A stretch of DNA of 64,000 bases from Pseudomonas bubulae. Lineage in GTDB: Bacteria > Pseudomonadota > Gammaproteobacteria > Pseudomonadales > Pseudomonadaceae. The notes below the pieces were generated by a model. It made no database searches. It worked only from the letters and a program-made list of their open reading frames with translations, and had not been told where the DNA came from. Where the stretch lies: assembly GCF_037023725.1 (NCBI RefSeq), contig NZ_CP146077.1, positions 1,091,001 to 1,155,000 of the forward strand, given 5' to 3'. Below, piece after piece: positions 47,424 through 56,137 of this stretch (positions are counted from its first letter, which is position 1; every line of letters starts with the position of its first letter). The position numbers were made by a program, and so were the translations under genes.

Positions 47424-49862
47424 TCAGCTTCTTCCGGGATAAAACGTTTCAGTTACAGGACCGGTAGCCACACATAACCAGCGGCTGTCAGGTTGTGTGG
47501 TTTGCTGTGCAGCCTTGAGTGTAGTGTCTTGATCCAGCGCCATAAGCGCAGTGTAGAGGGCTGTCAGGTAATCCGACGGGTGGCCTGCAAGCTTGCTTTG
47601 CCATAGCAATTCGCTGGTCTGGGACACGCCCAGGGCCTCGCTTGAGAATTGCTGTGCCAGGGCGGCGCGGGCCTGGGTGAAAGATGTTTCATCCAGTGCC
47701 GAGACCAGATTTGGCAAATCTACGAGGAAGTTACGGATGTGCTCAAAGATTTGTGCCGTGCTCGCGTGGGGCGATTGCACACCAAACAGCAGGCCGGTTT
47801 GGCCATTGATTTGGCGCAAGCCACTGAACACCGCGTATCCCAATTGCAGTTCAACCCGCAGGCGTTGATAGAAAGGGGTTTGCGCCACTTGGGCAAGCAG
47901 ACGCCAGGCAGCTTCGCCCGCCACTGTGGCCTCGGCGGCCGGGCAAAACAGCAGCAGTGCGTGTTCGCTGGAATCACAGGGTACTGTGTGCCAATGGCGC
48001 TCGACAGGATGCCCGGACTGAAGCGTCAGTTGCGCATCCGGGGTACCAGGCACCTTGTTCAGCACGGGGCCAATCAAGGCCTGTGTGGCAGATGGCAGGC
48101 CGACTGTCAGCCCGTCCCAGCGTGTTTCTGACCAATTGTGGGCCCCGTCACTTTCGCCAGCGGGCGGGCACAGTTCGGGCAGGCGCTTGAGCAGTTGGCG
48201 AATGGGCATCAACGTCGCCTCAGGGGGCGTGCCGGCTGATTGCCCGGTGCACGGGCTGGCGAGCGTACGCAGGGCGCTTTCCAGAATGGCGGGCATCGGC
48301 TCGTGGTAACCGTACATCTTCAGCAGCCAGTCATTGCCCAAAGCGTTGAGCGAAAGTTCGACACCAGCGTCACGAGCATCCTGGATCAACGGGCGCAGGC
48401 TGTTCTGCAGCGCAGGCATCGGGTTGTCGGCAGGTGTAGCGGGCAAACGCCAGCGCAGGTAAATCGCTGCTTCGCCGCTGAGGTTGGGTATTGCCGTGCT
48501 GAAACTCATGGCAGACACGTCGCGGCGACTGCGCAAACGATCCTGGGCAAAGGTGCGCAAACCACGGTGAGCGCTGGTTTGCCCGCGAATCAGGCCGGCA
48601 CTCACCGGCTCCTTCGCTGCTTGCAGAAATGGATTGGGCGCTGGCAGTTGCCAGGCATGGTGCGATAACTGCATTGCCCCTGGCTGCAGCTGCCCCAGCA
48701 CGACCTTGAGGGTTGTTACGCCTTGATCCGATAAGCCGGGCACATGTTGCTTGCAGTCACTTCGAGCAAGCTCCAGTGCGCCACTGATGTCTTGCTGGCG
48801 TTGTTGCAGCAGACAGAACTCTTCACGTAACGCAGGCCAGTCCTGTTGTGCGCGGAAGAACCCCAGCCAGTCATGGAAGGTGTCGCTGATTAGCGTGGCA
48901 TGTTGGGCAATGGCGTTGGTTGCAGTGAACTCAATCTGTAGCAGTGCCTGGTCTTTGAAGCAGTAGAGCGACGTGGCCTTAAGGGTGTCGATCAGTTGCT
49001 GCTGGCGTAACTGTGCGAACAGACCGCCGGCTTTGTCGGCATTGATCCAGTTGCACAGGAACTCCAGCGCCTTGTCAGACTCCGGCGGCAGCTGTTCCAG
49101 GGCAAACATCAGGCTCAGGCGCGAGCCGTCAATGTGTTGATAATGTCGCTGCTGACCGGTCATCAAGGCGGGTGCATCGGCCTGTTGCACGGCTTTGCCG
49201 GGGCGCAACACAGCGCTGCAGCGCTCGGCCAGGGTGCTCAGTTCACGGATTGCCGACGGGCCGCTCAGGCTCAAGGTCATTTGTCCGGCCTGATAAAAGG
49301 TCTGGTAGAAACCTTTCAGGGCTTGCTGAAAACCCGCGCGAGGTACTGGCAGGCTATAACGGTTACCGGCATGGAATGCGCGCAGTGGATGGGCCGGGTT
49401 CAATGGCTGGAACAGTTTGATCTCACGCTGTGCCGAAGGCTCACGGGCCCAGGCAATAAACTCGGCATGTAGCACTTCACGTTCGCGCAGTTGGTCAGGC
49501 AGAGTCATGCGCGGATGGGCGAGCATGTCGCACAAGCGTTCAAGACCCCCTTCGAAAGCACCCATGGGCAGTTCGAAAAAAAAGTCGGTATGTCGCTCGC
49601 AGGTTCTGGCATTGACCTGACCGCCGTGGCGCTGTACCCAGGCCATCAGGTTGTCTGCCGCCGGGAAGCGTGCGGTGCCCAGAAACAGCAAGTGTTCAAG
49701 GAAGTGCGCCAGGCCCGGCCAGGCCGCAGGCACATCATGGCTGCCTGCGGCGACCCTTAAAACGGCCGCGCAGCGCTTGAGGCGCGGCTCGTGGCGCACG
49801 CAGAGGGTCAGGCCGTTTTCAAGGGTCAGACGTTGGGTGTGAGGGTGGTTCAGCGCAGGCAT
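47424..49862 (-). CDS. pqqF: PQQ-linked M16 metallopeptidase
   Basis: A zinc peptidase of the insulinase family, 812 residues, thought to trim PqqA after PqqE action. The inverted zinc motif HFLEHLLFLG (His-x-x-Glu-His, about residues 48-52) is intact, with the third ligand Glu in the downstream AREPSAQREIKLF region. The second, inactive M16 half is shorter and diverged, as is normal for PqqF. ATG 49862 with GGAAG 6 nt upstream is preferred to GTG 49868. It lies upstream of pqqA and 33-40 bp after davA, in the same direction. Confidence 0.93.
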   Translation of the reverse strand: MPALNHPHTQRLTLENGLTLCVRHEPRLKRCAAVLRVAAGSHDVPAAWPGLAHFLEHLLFLGTARFPAADNLMAWVQRHGGQVNARTCERHTDFFFELPMGAFEGGLERLCDMLAHPRMTLPDQLREREVLHAEFIAWAREPSAQREIKLFQPLNPAHPLRAFHAGNRYSLPVPRAGFQQALKGFYQTFYQAGQMTLSLSGPSAIRELSTLAERCSAVLRPGKAVQQADAPALMTGQQRHYQHIDGSRLSLMFALEQLPPESDKALEFLCNWINADKAGGLFAQLRQQQLIDTLKATSLYCFKDQALLQIEFTATNAIAQHATLISDTFHDWLGFFRAQQDWPALREEFCLLQQRQQDISGALELARSDCKQHVPGLSDQGVTTLKVVLGQLQPGAMQLSHHAWQLPAPNPFLQAAKEPVSAGLIRGQTSAHRGLRTFAQDRLRSRRDVSAMSFSTAIPNLSGEAAIYLRWRLPATPADNPMPALQNSLRPLIQDARDAGVELSLNALGNDWLLKMYGYHEPMPAILESALRTLASPCTGQSAGTPPEATLMPIRQLLKRLPELCPPAGESDGAHNWSETRWDGLTVGLPSATQALIGPVLNKVPGTPDAQLTLQSGHPVERHWHTVPCDSSEHALLLFCPAAEATVAGEAAWRLLAQVAQTPFYQRLRVELQLGYAVFSGLRQINGQTGLLFGVQSPHASTAQIFEHIRNFLVDLPNLVSALDETSFTQARAALAQQFSSEALGVSQTSELLWQSKLAGHPSDYLTALYTALMALDQDTTLKAAQQTTQPDSRWLCVATGPVTETFYPGRS

Positions 49863-49901
49863 GGGCACTTCCGGAACAGAGAAGCGCTCATGCTAGCGGA
49901 T

Positions 49902-50696
49902 TTAGCCCTTGCTCAGCTCGCCATATAGCTCGGGCCGACGGTCTGCGAGGTAAAAGTTGCCGGTTTTTGCATCAGTCAGCTGTTGGCGTTGCAACGTTGC
50001 CACCAGCAGGGTCTCATCCTGTTCGGCCAGGGCAATCTGCTTGCCGTTGGGTGCGGCGATGCTGCTTTGGCCGCAGTAATGGATCTCGCCTTCATGGCCA
50101 CAGTAGTTGGCGTAGGCTACATAGCAGTGGTTTTCGAAAGCGCGGCAACGCACGGTGACATCGGCGATGAACTCGAAGGGCACCATATTCGCGGTGGGTA
50201 CCACAATCACTTCAGCTCCGGCCAGGGCCAGCCTGCGGGTGTTTTCCGGAAACTCGAGGTCGTAGCAGATCAGCAGGCCGAGCTTCCAGCCGTTGAGTTC
50301 AATGACCGGGAATGAGTCGGGGCCCTGGCTGAACATCGAGTGATCGAGTTCGCCGAACAGGTGAGTCTTGCGGTAGTTGCACAGACTTTTGCCGTGTGCG
50401 TCGATCAACTGTGCACTGTTGTAGATATGTCCGTCTGCACCGCGCTCGGGGTAGCCGTACACAATGGCCATGCCCGTGGCTTTGGCCAGTTTGGCAATTT
50501 GCTGTGCGGCGTCGCCGTCGTGGGCTTGTGCGAGTTCGGCTACGGCTTGCGCGCCGATGTTGTAGCCGGTGAGGAACATTTCGGGCAACACCAGCAGGTC
50601 AATGTTATCGGCTTGCTGGGCTGTTTCACGCAAACGCTGCAGATTGCCCGCAACATCCAAGGGCAGAGGCGGGCATTGGTAAAGGGCAATGCGCAT
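49902..50696 (-). CDS. davA: 5-aminovaleramide amidohydrolase (nitrilase superfamily)
   Basis: A 264-residue C-N hydrolase converting 5-aminopentanamide to 5-aminovalerate. The catalytic triad is Glu in LVLPEMFLTGYN (about residue 39), Lys in YRKTHLFGELD (about 110) and Cys in GLLICYDLEFPE (about 145). The assignment as DavA rests on the fold plus the neighbouring davB, and on the close match of the Glu and Cys regions to the P. putida enzyme as I recall it. A REP element separates it from davB. AGGAGA precedes the ATG. Confidence 0.9.
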   Translation of the reverse strand: MRIALYQCPPLPLDVAGNLQRLRETAQQADNIDLLVLPEMFLTGYNIGAQAVAELAQAHDGDAAQQIAKLAKATGMAIVYGYPERGADGHIYNSAQLIDAHGKSLCNYRKTHLFGELDHSMFSQGPDSFPVIELNGWKLGLLICYDLEFPENTRRLALAGAEVIVVPTANMVPFEFIADVTVRCRAFENHCYVAYANYCGHEGEIHYCGQSSIAAPNGKQIALAEQDETLLVATLQRQQLTDAKTGNFYLADRRPELYGELSKG

Positions 50697-50722
50697 GGGG
50701 TTCTCCTGGTGTTGACTGTTGG

Positions 50723-50808
50723 TGTGGGAGCGGGCTTGCTCGCGATGGCATCCACCCGATATGCCTGATGCACCGCGTTGCCTGAATCGCGAGCAAGCCC
50801 GCTCCCAC
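50723..50808. repeat. REP palindrome pair between davB and davA
   Basis: Two inverted cores inside a two-gene unit of the same strand; it may modulate the davA message relative to davB. Confidence 0.85.
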
Positions 50809-50831
50809 TGGAATCAATTCACCCTGCGGAG

Positions 50832-52514
50832 TCAATCCGGCAGCGCAATCGGGCCAATTTCGTGGAACACATCTCCCGGCCCCGGGTTGGCCGCATGGGT
50901 GCTGCCGCCAAAGTGATGCATGATGCCCCAGACCGCGTTCAATGAAGTCTGCACCGCACCCTCAACCCAGGCCGGGGTCCACGACACGTCATCGCCGGCA
51001 ATAAAGATCCCGCGTTGTTCTGCGGGCATGTCCTTTTGCATGAAGTGCGCATACATCCGCTGGTTGTAGCGGTAATGCCCCGGCAGTGCACCCTTGAAGG
51101 CGCCCAGGAAATGCGGGTCTGCCTCCCATGAAATGGTGATCGGGTCGCCGATGATGCGGCTGGCGATATCCACCTTCGGATAAATCTTTTTCAGCGAGTC
51201 GAGGGCCAGCTTCACGCGCTTTTCCACTGGGTGCGGGAGCATTTTCAGCGCATCGCTCATCCACGAGTACGACAGGCATATCACCCCCGGCTTGTCGTCG
51301 CCGTTGTCGAACAGGTAGGTGCCACGGGTCAGGCGGTCGGTGAGGGTCATGCTCATCAGGTCGCGGCCGGTTTCCGGGTCTTTGTCCTTCCAGAACGGGC
51401 GGTCGACCATGACAAAGGTTTTCGATGATTGCATGTAGCGCGTACGGTCAAGGGCCATCCACAGCTTCTGTGAGAACAGCGACTCTTCGCATTCGATCTG
51501 GGTGGTCAGTAGCCAGCTTTGACATGTGACCAGCACGGCTTCGTAGGGGCGTGTGACTCCGAGAATGTCAGTGACGGAAAACATCCCATCTTGTGTGCGA
51601 GAGATCGCCTTGACCCCGGTGCGAGGTGCGCCGTTGTGCAGCGAACTCAGGCTGGTGCCTGTAGGCCAATGGGCACAGCATTCGGGGGCGTGGCGCCAGA
51701 TTCCCAGTGGCACTTGTTCGACACCGCCAACGACCAGATGCTGATGGTCGTCGCAGTTGGTCATCACCACCCGGAAGATTTCCAGCATCGAGTTGGGGAA
51801 GTCCGAATCCCATCCGCCAGTACCGAAACCCACCTGGCCAAACACTTCGCGGTGCTGGAATGACAGTTTGGCAAAGGCCTTGGAGGTCGCGACGAAGTCG
51901 TAGAACGTGCGGTCGTCCCACAGAGGAACCAGCGTGTTCCACAGTTCTTTGAGGCGAGGGACGTCGCGGTCACGGATGGCTTGCTGAATATCGCCAAAGC
52001 GCGAACCTTCCTCCAGCGCATCGGCCCAGGCGTCGGCCACTTCCTGAAACAGGGCAGGCAGATCCGCCAGTTTTTGTGCGTAGAAGGTTTGCCCTTCGAG
52101 GTCGATAACCGTACTGCCGGAAGCTGGGGTCAGCGGGTTGGGGAAGGGTTTGGTCTCCAGCCCCAGCTTGTCGACATAGTGGTAAAACGCTGTTGACGAC
52201 ACTGGAAAGCGCATGCCGCCGAGCTCGGCAATCACCCCTTCACTGCCCTCAAAGGCTTGCGAGCGCAGGCGCCCACCCATTTTCGAGGCTTCATATACCA
52301 CGGGTTTGAGGCCCAGCTTCATCAACTCGTAGGCCGCCACCATCCCGGCCATGCCAGCACCGACAATCGCTACCTCAGCGCCAAGTTTATGTGTGGGGAT
52401 ACTGCCCAGGCCAGCGGGGTGTTCGATCCAGTCATCGAAGGCAAACGGGAAGTCCGGGCCGAAGATGGTGACGGGTTTTTTACCGTCGACAGGGTGACGA
52501 TTATTCTTGTTCAT
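50832..52514 (-). CDS. davB: L-lysine 2-monooxygenase (FAD amine oxidase family)
   Basis: A 560-residue flavoprotein, the first step of the Pseudomonas 5-aminovalerate route: lysine plus oxygen gives 5-aminopentanamide and carbon dioxide. The FAD site is VAIVGAGMAGMVAAYELMK (residues ~48-66) with KMGGRLRS and the amine-oxidase LGGMRFP segment; the C-terminal GIFIAGDDVSWTPAWVEGAVQTS closes the flavin pocket. It resembles tryptophan 2-monooxygenase (IaaM), but the adjacent DavA-type amidase favours lysine. An Lrp-type gene lies 150 bp upstream. Confidence 0.92.
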   Translation of the reverse strand: MNKNNRHPVDGKKPVTIFGPDFPFAFDDWIEHPAGLGSIPTHKLGAEVAIVGAGMAGMVAAYELMKLGLKPVVYEASKMGGRLRSQAFEGSEGVIAELGGMRFPVSSTAFYHYVDKLGLETKPFPNPLTPASGSTVIDLEGQTFYAQKLADLPALFQEVADAWADALEEGSRFGDIQQAIRDRDVPRLKELWNTLVPLWDDRTFYDFVATSKAFAKLSFQHREVFGQVGFGTGGWDSDFPNSMLEIFRVVMTNCDDHQHLVVGGVEQVPLGIWRHAPECCAHWPTGTSLSSLHNGAPRTGVKAISRTQDGMFSVTDILGVTRPYEAVLVTCQSWLLTTQIECEESLFSQKLWMALDRTRYMQSSKTFVMVDRPFWKDKDPETGRDLMSMTLTDRLTRGTYLFDNGDDKPGVICLSYSWMSDALKMLPHPVEKRVKLALDSLKKIYPKVDIASRIIGDPITISWEADPHFLGAFKGALPGHYRYNQRMYAHFMQKDMPAEQRGIFIAGDDVSWTPAWVEGAVQTSLNAVWGIMHHFGGSTHAANPGPGDVFHEIGPIALPD

Positions 52515-52664
52515 GGCTGACCTTGCTGGCGACCCAAGCTTTACCTTGAGTATAGAAAAAGACAGGCACCATGATAGGCAGCGCAGAACACGTAAATAAG
52601 ACGCAAACTGTCGTCGTTATGACTTTTATTTAGTCAATATGACGAAGCGGCTAGTCGATGTGAC

Positions 52665-53117
52665 TTATCCGCGATCAACTTTGCTGCTGAGGATGATTGA
52701 GGTGGTGGTTTTCTCGACGCCTTCGACACTGCCGATCTGATCGAGCAACTGGTCCAGCTGCTCGGGTGAATCGCTGCGCAGCCAAGCCACGTAATCGAAT
52801 TCGCCACTGACTGCGCACAGTTGCTGCACCTGGGCCATCGCACTCAAGCGTCGCACCACGTCCTTGCCGGAGCGTGGCTGCACGGTAATCCCGACATAGG
52901 CCTGCAGGCCGCCATCAATCAGGCGCTGGCCCAAGCGAACCCCGTAGCCGGTAATCACCCCGGTTTTCTCCAGCCGCGCCAGGCGTGATGTCACGGTGGT
53001 GCGGGCAATCCCCAATTGGCGTGCCAGCATTGCCACGCTTTCCCGGGCATTGAGCTGCAAGGCCGCGATCAATTGACGGTCGATTTCATCCAGTGCAGGG
53101 GGGCGGGTGTCAGGCAA
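52665..53117 (-). CDS. Lrp/AsnC-family regulator of davBA (candidate)
   Basis: A 150-residue Lrp-type regulator: winged helix (LDEIDRQLIAALQLNARESVAMLARQLGIARTTVTSRLARLE, residues ~7-49) and a RAM effector domain (VGITVQPRSGKDVVRRLSAM, residues ~73 on). The start is TTG 53117 with GGAG upstream. It stands upstream of davB in the same direction, so lysine-responsive control of davBA is a reasonable inference. It lies 32 bp after the Fic gene's stop. Confidence 0.87.
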   Translation of the reverse strand: MPDTRPPALDEIDRQLIAALQLNARESVAMLARQLGIARTTVTSRLARLEKTGVITGYGVRLGQRLIDGGLQAYVGITVQPRSGKDVVRRLSAMAQVQQLCAVSGEFDYVAWLRSDSPEQLDQLLDQIGSVEGVEKTTTSIILSSKVDRG

Positions 53118-53149
53118 GGGTGGCTCCAGGGGCTGCGTGATTGTTGGTC

Positions 53150-54316
53150 TTAGTCGAGTTTGCTACTCAGTGTCTGGTCACCTTGGAGGCTGACGCCGTA
53201 CTGAATTTGGTAGCGTGTGCTGCGCCCACTGCCAGGCAGGCGAGTGATGCAGCCTTTCGCAAGCAGGTCACCCAGGTGGCGGGTCGCGGTAGCCTTGGAG
53301 ACTTTGGTCACGGCTTGGTATTGAGCGGCGTTTATACCGTTCTCGAAGCCGCGTTCGCCACCGTCGAGCAGGTGGTTCAGCACCTTGAGCTGTTCGGCTA
53401 GCAGGGCCTGGTCGCGGTGTAGTTGCCAGAAACGGGCCTTGCTCAATACTCGTTCAATCCGGGCAAGGGCTTGCTCCAGGCTTTTAAGCAGCGTGGCTAG
53501 AAACCACTGCAACCAAGGAGTGATATCCAGTGTGCCTTTCTGGCTGGACTCCAGAATTCGGTAATAACCGGTGCGGTCATCAAGAATGCTGGCTGACATG
53601 GCATAGAAGCGGATGGATTGCTGCTCACTCTGGGCCAATGCCAAATCGGTGAGCGTGCGAGTGAGGCGGCCGTTGCCGTCATCGAACGGATGCAAGGTAA
53701 CGAACCAAAAGTGGGCAATGCCTGCACGTAGTAAAGGATCAAGGCTTACATCGATTCTGCTGCTCTCGAACCAAGTGAGGAAATCGCCCAGTTGTTCTTC
53801 CAGCCCGGCACGTGGTGGTGCTTCAAAATGCACGGTGGGGTGGTGGAGGGGCCCGGATACTACCTGCATGGGTTCTTCGCCGCGCAGCGTGCCAGTGTGC
53901 AGTGGGCGGGCCAACAGCTTGTCCTCGCCGGGGAACAGCCAGCAGTGCCACTTATAGAGGCGTTCAAGATCCAGCAAGCGTTGATGCGCACTTGTGGCAT
54001 CGAACAACAATTGTGCCAAGCCTTCGGAGCGTGCAGTTGTGCGACCTGTTCCGGTCAGCCCCATGCGGCGAGCCAGGGATGAACGTACAGAGCCTGCATT
54101 CAGCTGTTCGCCCTCAATGGCTGATGAGGTAACGATGTTTTGCAGTATGGTGTCCAGGCTGTTGAGCGCTTCATTATCACTTCCGACAGCGCCAATCATC
54201 CCCAGCAAACGGCCCTGAGCCTGGGTACAGGCACGCAATAGCGGGTTAAGCATCTCAGCTTGCCAGCTAAAGTTTGGCCAGCCGGGCTGTTGCCAGATCC
54301 AGGGGGAATCGTTCAT
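53150..54316 (-). CDS. Fic family protein with N-terminal inhibitory helix and C-terminal winged helix
   Basis: A 388-residue Fic protein, predicted to transfer AMP (or another nucleotide moiety) to a target. The active motif HPFDDGNGR is complete (about residues 208-216). The N-terminal alpha-inhibitory motif TSSAIEGE (residues 63-70) fits S/T-x-x-x-E-G/N, so it is a class II, self-inhibited Fic. The C-terminal region (AQYQAVTKVSKATATRHLGDLLAKG) is a winged helix that could bind DNA. No antitoxin gene is adjacent. The two palindromes upstream are probable autoregulatory sites. Confidence 0.92.
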   Translation of the reverse strand: MNDSPWIWQQPGWPNFSWQAEMLNPLLRACTQAQGRLLGMIGAVGSDNEALNSLDTILQNIVTSSAIEGEQLNAGSVRSSLARRMGLTGTGRTTARSEGLAQLLFDATSAHQRLLDLERLYKWHCWLFPGEDKLLARPLHTGTLRGEEPMQVVSGPLHHPTVHFEAPPRAGLEEQLGDFLTWFESSRIDVSLDPLLRAGIAHFWFVTLHPFDDGNGRLTRTLTDLALAQSEQQSIRFYAMSASILDDRTGYYRILESSQKGTLDITPWLQWFLATLLKSLEQALARIERVLSKARFWQLHRDQALLAEQLKVLNHLLDGGERGFENGINAAQYQAVTKVSKATATRHLGDLLAKGCITRLPGSGRSTRYQIQYGVSLQGDQTLSSKLD

Positions 54317-54331
54317 GGGCTTTACTCGTCT

Positions 54332-54396
54332 ATGAGCCGATTAACGAATATATTCGGCTCATATAGTGAGCCGATAATGCCGGCAAATCGGCTCAC
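54332..54396. promoter_or_regulatory. Two tandem palindromes in the Fic promoter
   Basis: Four copies of the half-site TGAGCCGA in two inverted pairs: ATGAGCCGA/TCGGCTCAT (54332-54361, 12-bp spacer) and GTGAGCCGA/TCGGCTCAC (54366-54396, 13-bp spacer). They start 15 bp upstream of the Fic start codon and would cover its promoter. The Fic winged helix is the candidate ligand. Confidence 0.65.
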
Positions 54397-54520
54397 TGTC
54401 TAACCTGGGATGCAGGGTAAGCCGACGAAAGGACTATAGAGCTGGCCTGTGGACGTTTTGTGGACGCAAACCGGTTTTCTGGGCGTTTTGAAAAGCAAAA
54501 TCCCAAACCCCGGAAACACA

Positions 54521-54543
54521 AAAGCCGCGCAGTGCGCGGCTTT
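54521..54543 (-). terminator. Original tRNA terminator, displaced by the element
   Basis: AAAGCCGCGC and GCGCGGCTTT pair around a 3-nt loop, just outside attL. In the uninterrupted chromosome it would follow the 3' end of the tRNA gene. Confidence 0.75.
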
Positions 54544-54545
54544 GA

Positions 54546-54595
54546 GTATGGTGGGCCCAGTAGGACTCGAACCTACGACCAAGGGATTATGAGTC
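54546..54595. repeat. attL of the integrated element (3' tRNA fragment)
   Basis: This 50-bp block is identical to 63290-63339 and comprises CCA, acceptor strand, T-arm and anticodon arm of the tRNA(CAT). The 5' half is replaced by element DNA, so this copy cannot be a functional tRNA. Confidence 0.93.
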
Positions 54596-54708
54596 ACAAG
54601 ATTAGTGGTATTGAGCTACCTCGTGAAACATGAAAGTCCCTATTTTTAAGGCTTATAGCTTGATCTGACGTTTCTCGTTGTTTCCTGAAATCCTCTAAAG
54701 TTGCTATG

Positions 54709-54731
54709 ATTCGTTGAGCAATTCGTTAAGA
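54709..54731 (+). repeat. Putative integrase arm site, left
   Basis: ATTCGTTGAGCAATTCGTTA and three more bases match 63213-63235 in 22 of 23 positions and in the same orientation. The unit itself contains ATTCGTT twice, 12 bp apart. It lies between attL and the integrase start. Confidence 0.55.
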
Positions 54732-54748
54732 AAGGAATAGGGCTGAAA

Positions 54749-56137
54749 ATGGCGCAGAAACTGGTTCACAGCAAGATAACAGCATTGAAAACCACGCTTT
54801 CTGAGGCCTTAGAAGGGAAAGGGACGGGTTCTATTCTCTTTGAGCGCCGAGCTACTGGCGTGTTGGTCTATCTGAGTCTGCGCCGAGAGAAAAAGCAGGA
54901 GCGGCTAAAGCTGGGGAACTATTCCGAAAAAACGCTGGTTGAGTGGCGAGCCTATGCCGCTGCGAAGTCGTTGGAGATTCGAGCCTTCCTGACTATTGAT
55001 GACTATCAGAAAGCGGAAGAGGAGCGTCAACGCCTAACCCAACGTGCTGCGGATGTTGAGGCAAGGCAGGGAACGTGGGCTCAAATGCTGAATGCCTACG
55101 TTGACGATATGGAGCGTAGGGGCAAGTCCAGTGCTAGGGCCGTGCGTGGTGCACTGAAGCTGGATGTTCTCGATCCATTCCCTGAGCTGTCGCAATGCAA
55201 GGCCAAGGAAGTCGAACCTAGCGATATTGCGAACATCCTGCGTCGCTGCCTAACTCGATCAGTCGCCAGTAAAGGACGGGGCACCCGCTTGACCAAGGCA
55301 TCTGCAACCAATGGTAAAAAGCGACAGGCAGATAAATTACGCTCTTACCTTCAGGCGGCTTTTTCGTTTGGTCTTGCTAGCGATCTAAACCCGCTACGTG
55401 CTGGTGACGCTGTTCAATACGGACTCAAATCAAATCCTGCGCGTGATGTGCCGACTATTGAAGGCGCCAATCAGGCGAATACCTGGGCGCTGACAAAAGA
55501 AGAACTGAAAGCGGTTGTTCTGGCTGTTGAAGGTTTACCGGCTCGGCGTAGTGCAATTGCAAAAGCGATGCTTTATCTCGCTGGGCAGCGTGTAGAAATG
55601 CTTTGTCGGGTTACTTGGGCAGACATCTATGACGATGGCGAGCATGGGGAAGTGATGCGGCTAATCGACCTCAAGGGCGGTAAAGGGACTCCGCCGCGTG
55701 AGCATCTGTTGCCGATGACTCAGCGACTCTGTGAAATCCTGTCACCGCTATTAGCGCTTCAAGATGCAGGCAAAGCACCTGGGCCGTTCTCTCTGCGTGG
55801 AAAAGTCAGCATTACACCCGGTACTGCACTAGATATTTTCTCAGCGCTTGGCGATCAGCTTTCGACAAAGGGGGAGACCCGCCGTTTCACTTGGCGCACG
55901 TTGCGCGCAACCATCGAAACGCATTTAGCCGCGCTGGGGGTGAATCAGGAGCGCCGAGCATGGTTACTGTCGCATGGTCGGTCAGGTGTGCAAGCAAAGC
56001 ACTATGACCGGTGGAACTATCTACCGGAAAAACGTGCGGATTTAGACAGGTGGGCGCGCTATCTGGATGAGTTGGCGGGAGTGCCGCAGAGTGCGGAAGT
56101 GGTGCAGTTATCGGCACGCAGCGTGGTACGTCAATGA
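54749..56137 (+). CDS. Tyrosine recombinase (integrase) of the element
   Basis: A 462-residue integrase. The catalytic domain is in the C-terminal half: first Arg in AGQRVEMLCRVTW (about residue 279), second Arg in TWRTLRATIETHLAALG (about 385), His in LLSHGRSG and the nucleophilic Tyr in AKHYDRWNYL (about 417). The usual His of the HxxR box appears as Arg, an uncommon but tolerated change. The N-terminal third is an arm-binding and core-binding region. It reads away from attL and overlaps the next gene in ATGA. Confidence 0.93.
   Translation: MAQKLVHSKITALKTTLSEALEGKGTGSILFERRATGVLVYLSLRREKKQERLKLGNYSEKTLVEWRAYAAAKSLEIRAFLTIDDYQKAEEERQRLTQRAADVEARQGTWAQMLNAYVDDMERRGKSSARAVRGALKLDVLDPFPELSQCKAKEVEPSDIANILRRCLTRSVASKGRGTRLTKASATNGKKRQADKLRSYLQAAFSFGLASDLNPLRAGDAVQYGLKSNPARDVPTIEGANQANTWALTKEELKAVVLAVEGLPARRSAIAKAMLYLAGQRVEMLCRVTWADIYDDGEHGEVMRLIDLKGGKGTPPREHLLPMTQRLCEILSPLLALQDAGKAPGPFSLRGKVSITPGTALDIFSALGDQLSTKGETRRFTWRTLRATIETHLAALGVNQERRAWLLSHGRSGVQAKHYDRWNYLPEKRADLDRWARYLDELAGVPQSAEVVQLSARSVVRQ

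Noticed and set aside
1204..50808. REP units read as a CRISPR array
   Set aside because: They are scattered singly between genes, with no regular spacers and no cas genes.
53150..54396. Fic toxin-antitoxin pair
   Set aside because: No small antitoxin gene lies beside it; the inhibitory motif is within the Fic protein itself.
54546..54626. A second tRNA gene at the left end of the element
   Set aside because: Only the 3' half matches; the 5' part cannot form the acceptor or a full anticodon stem, so it is an att remnant.
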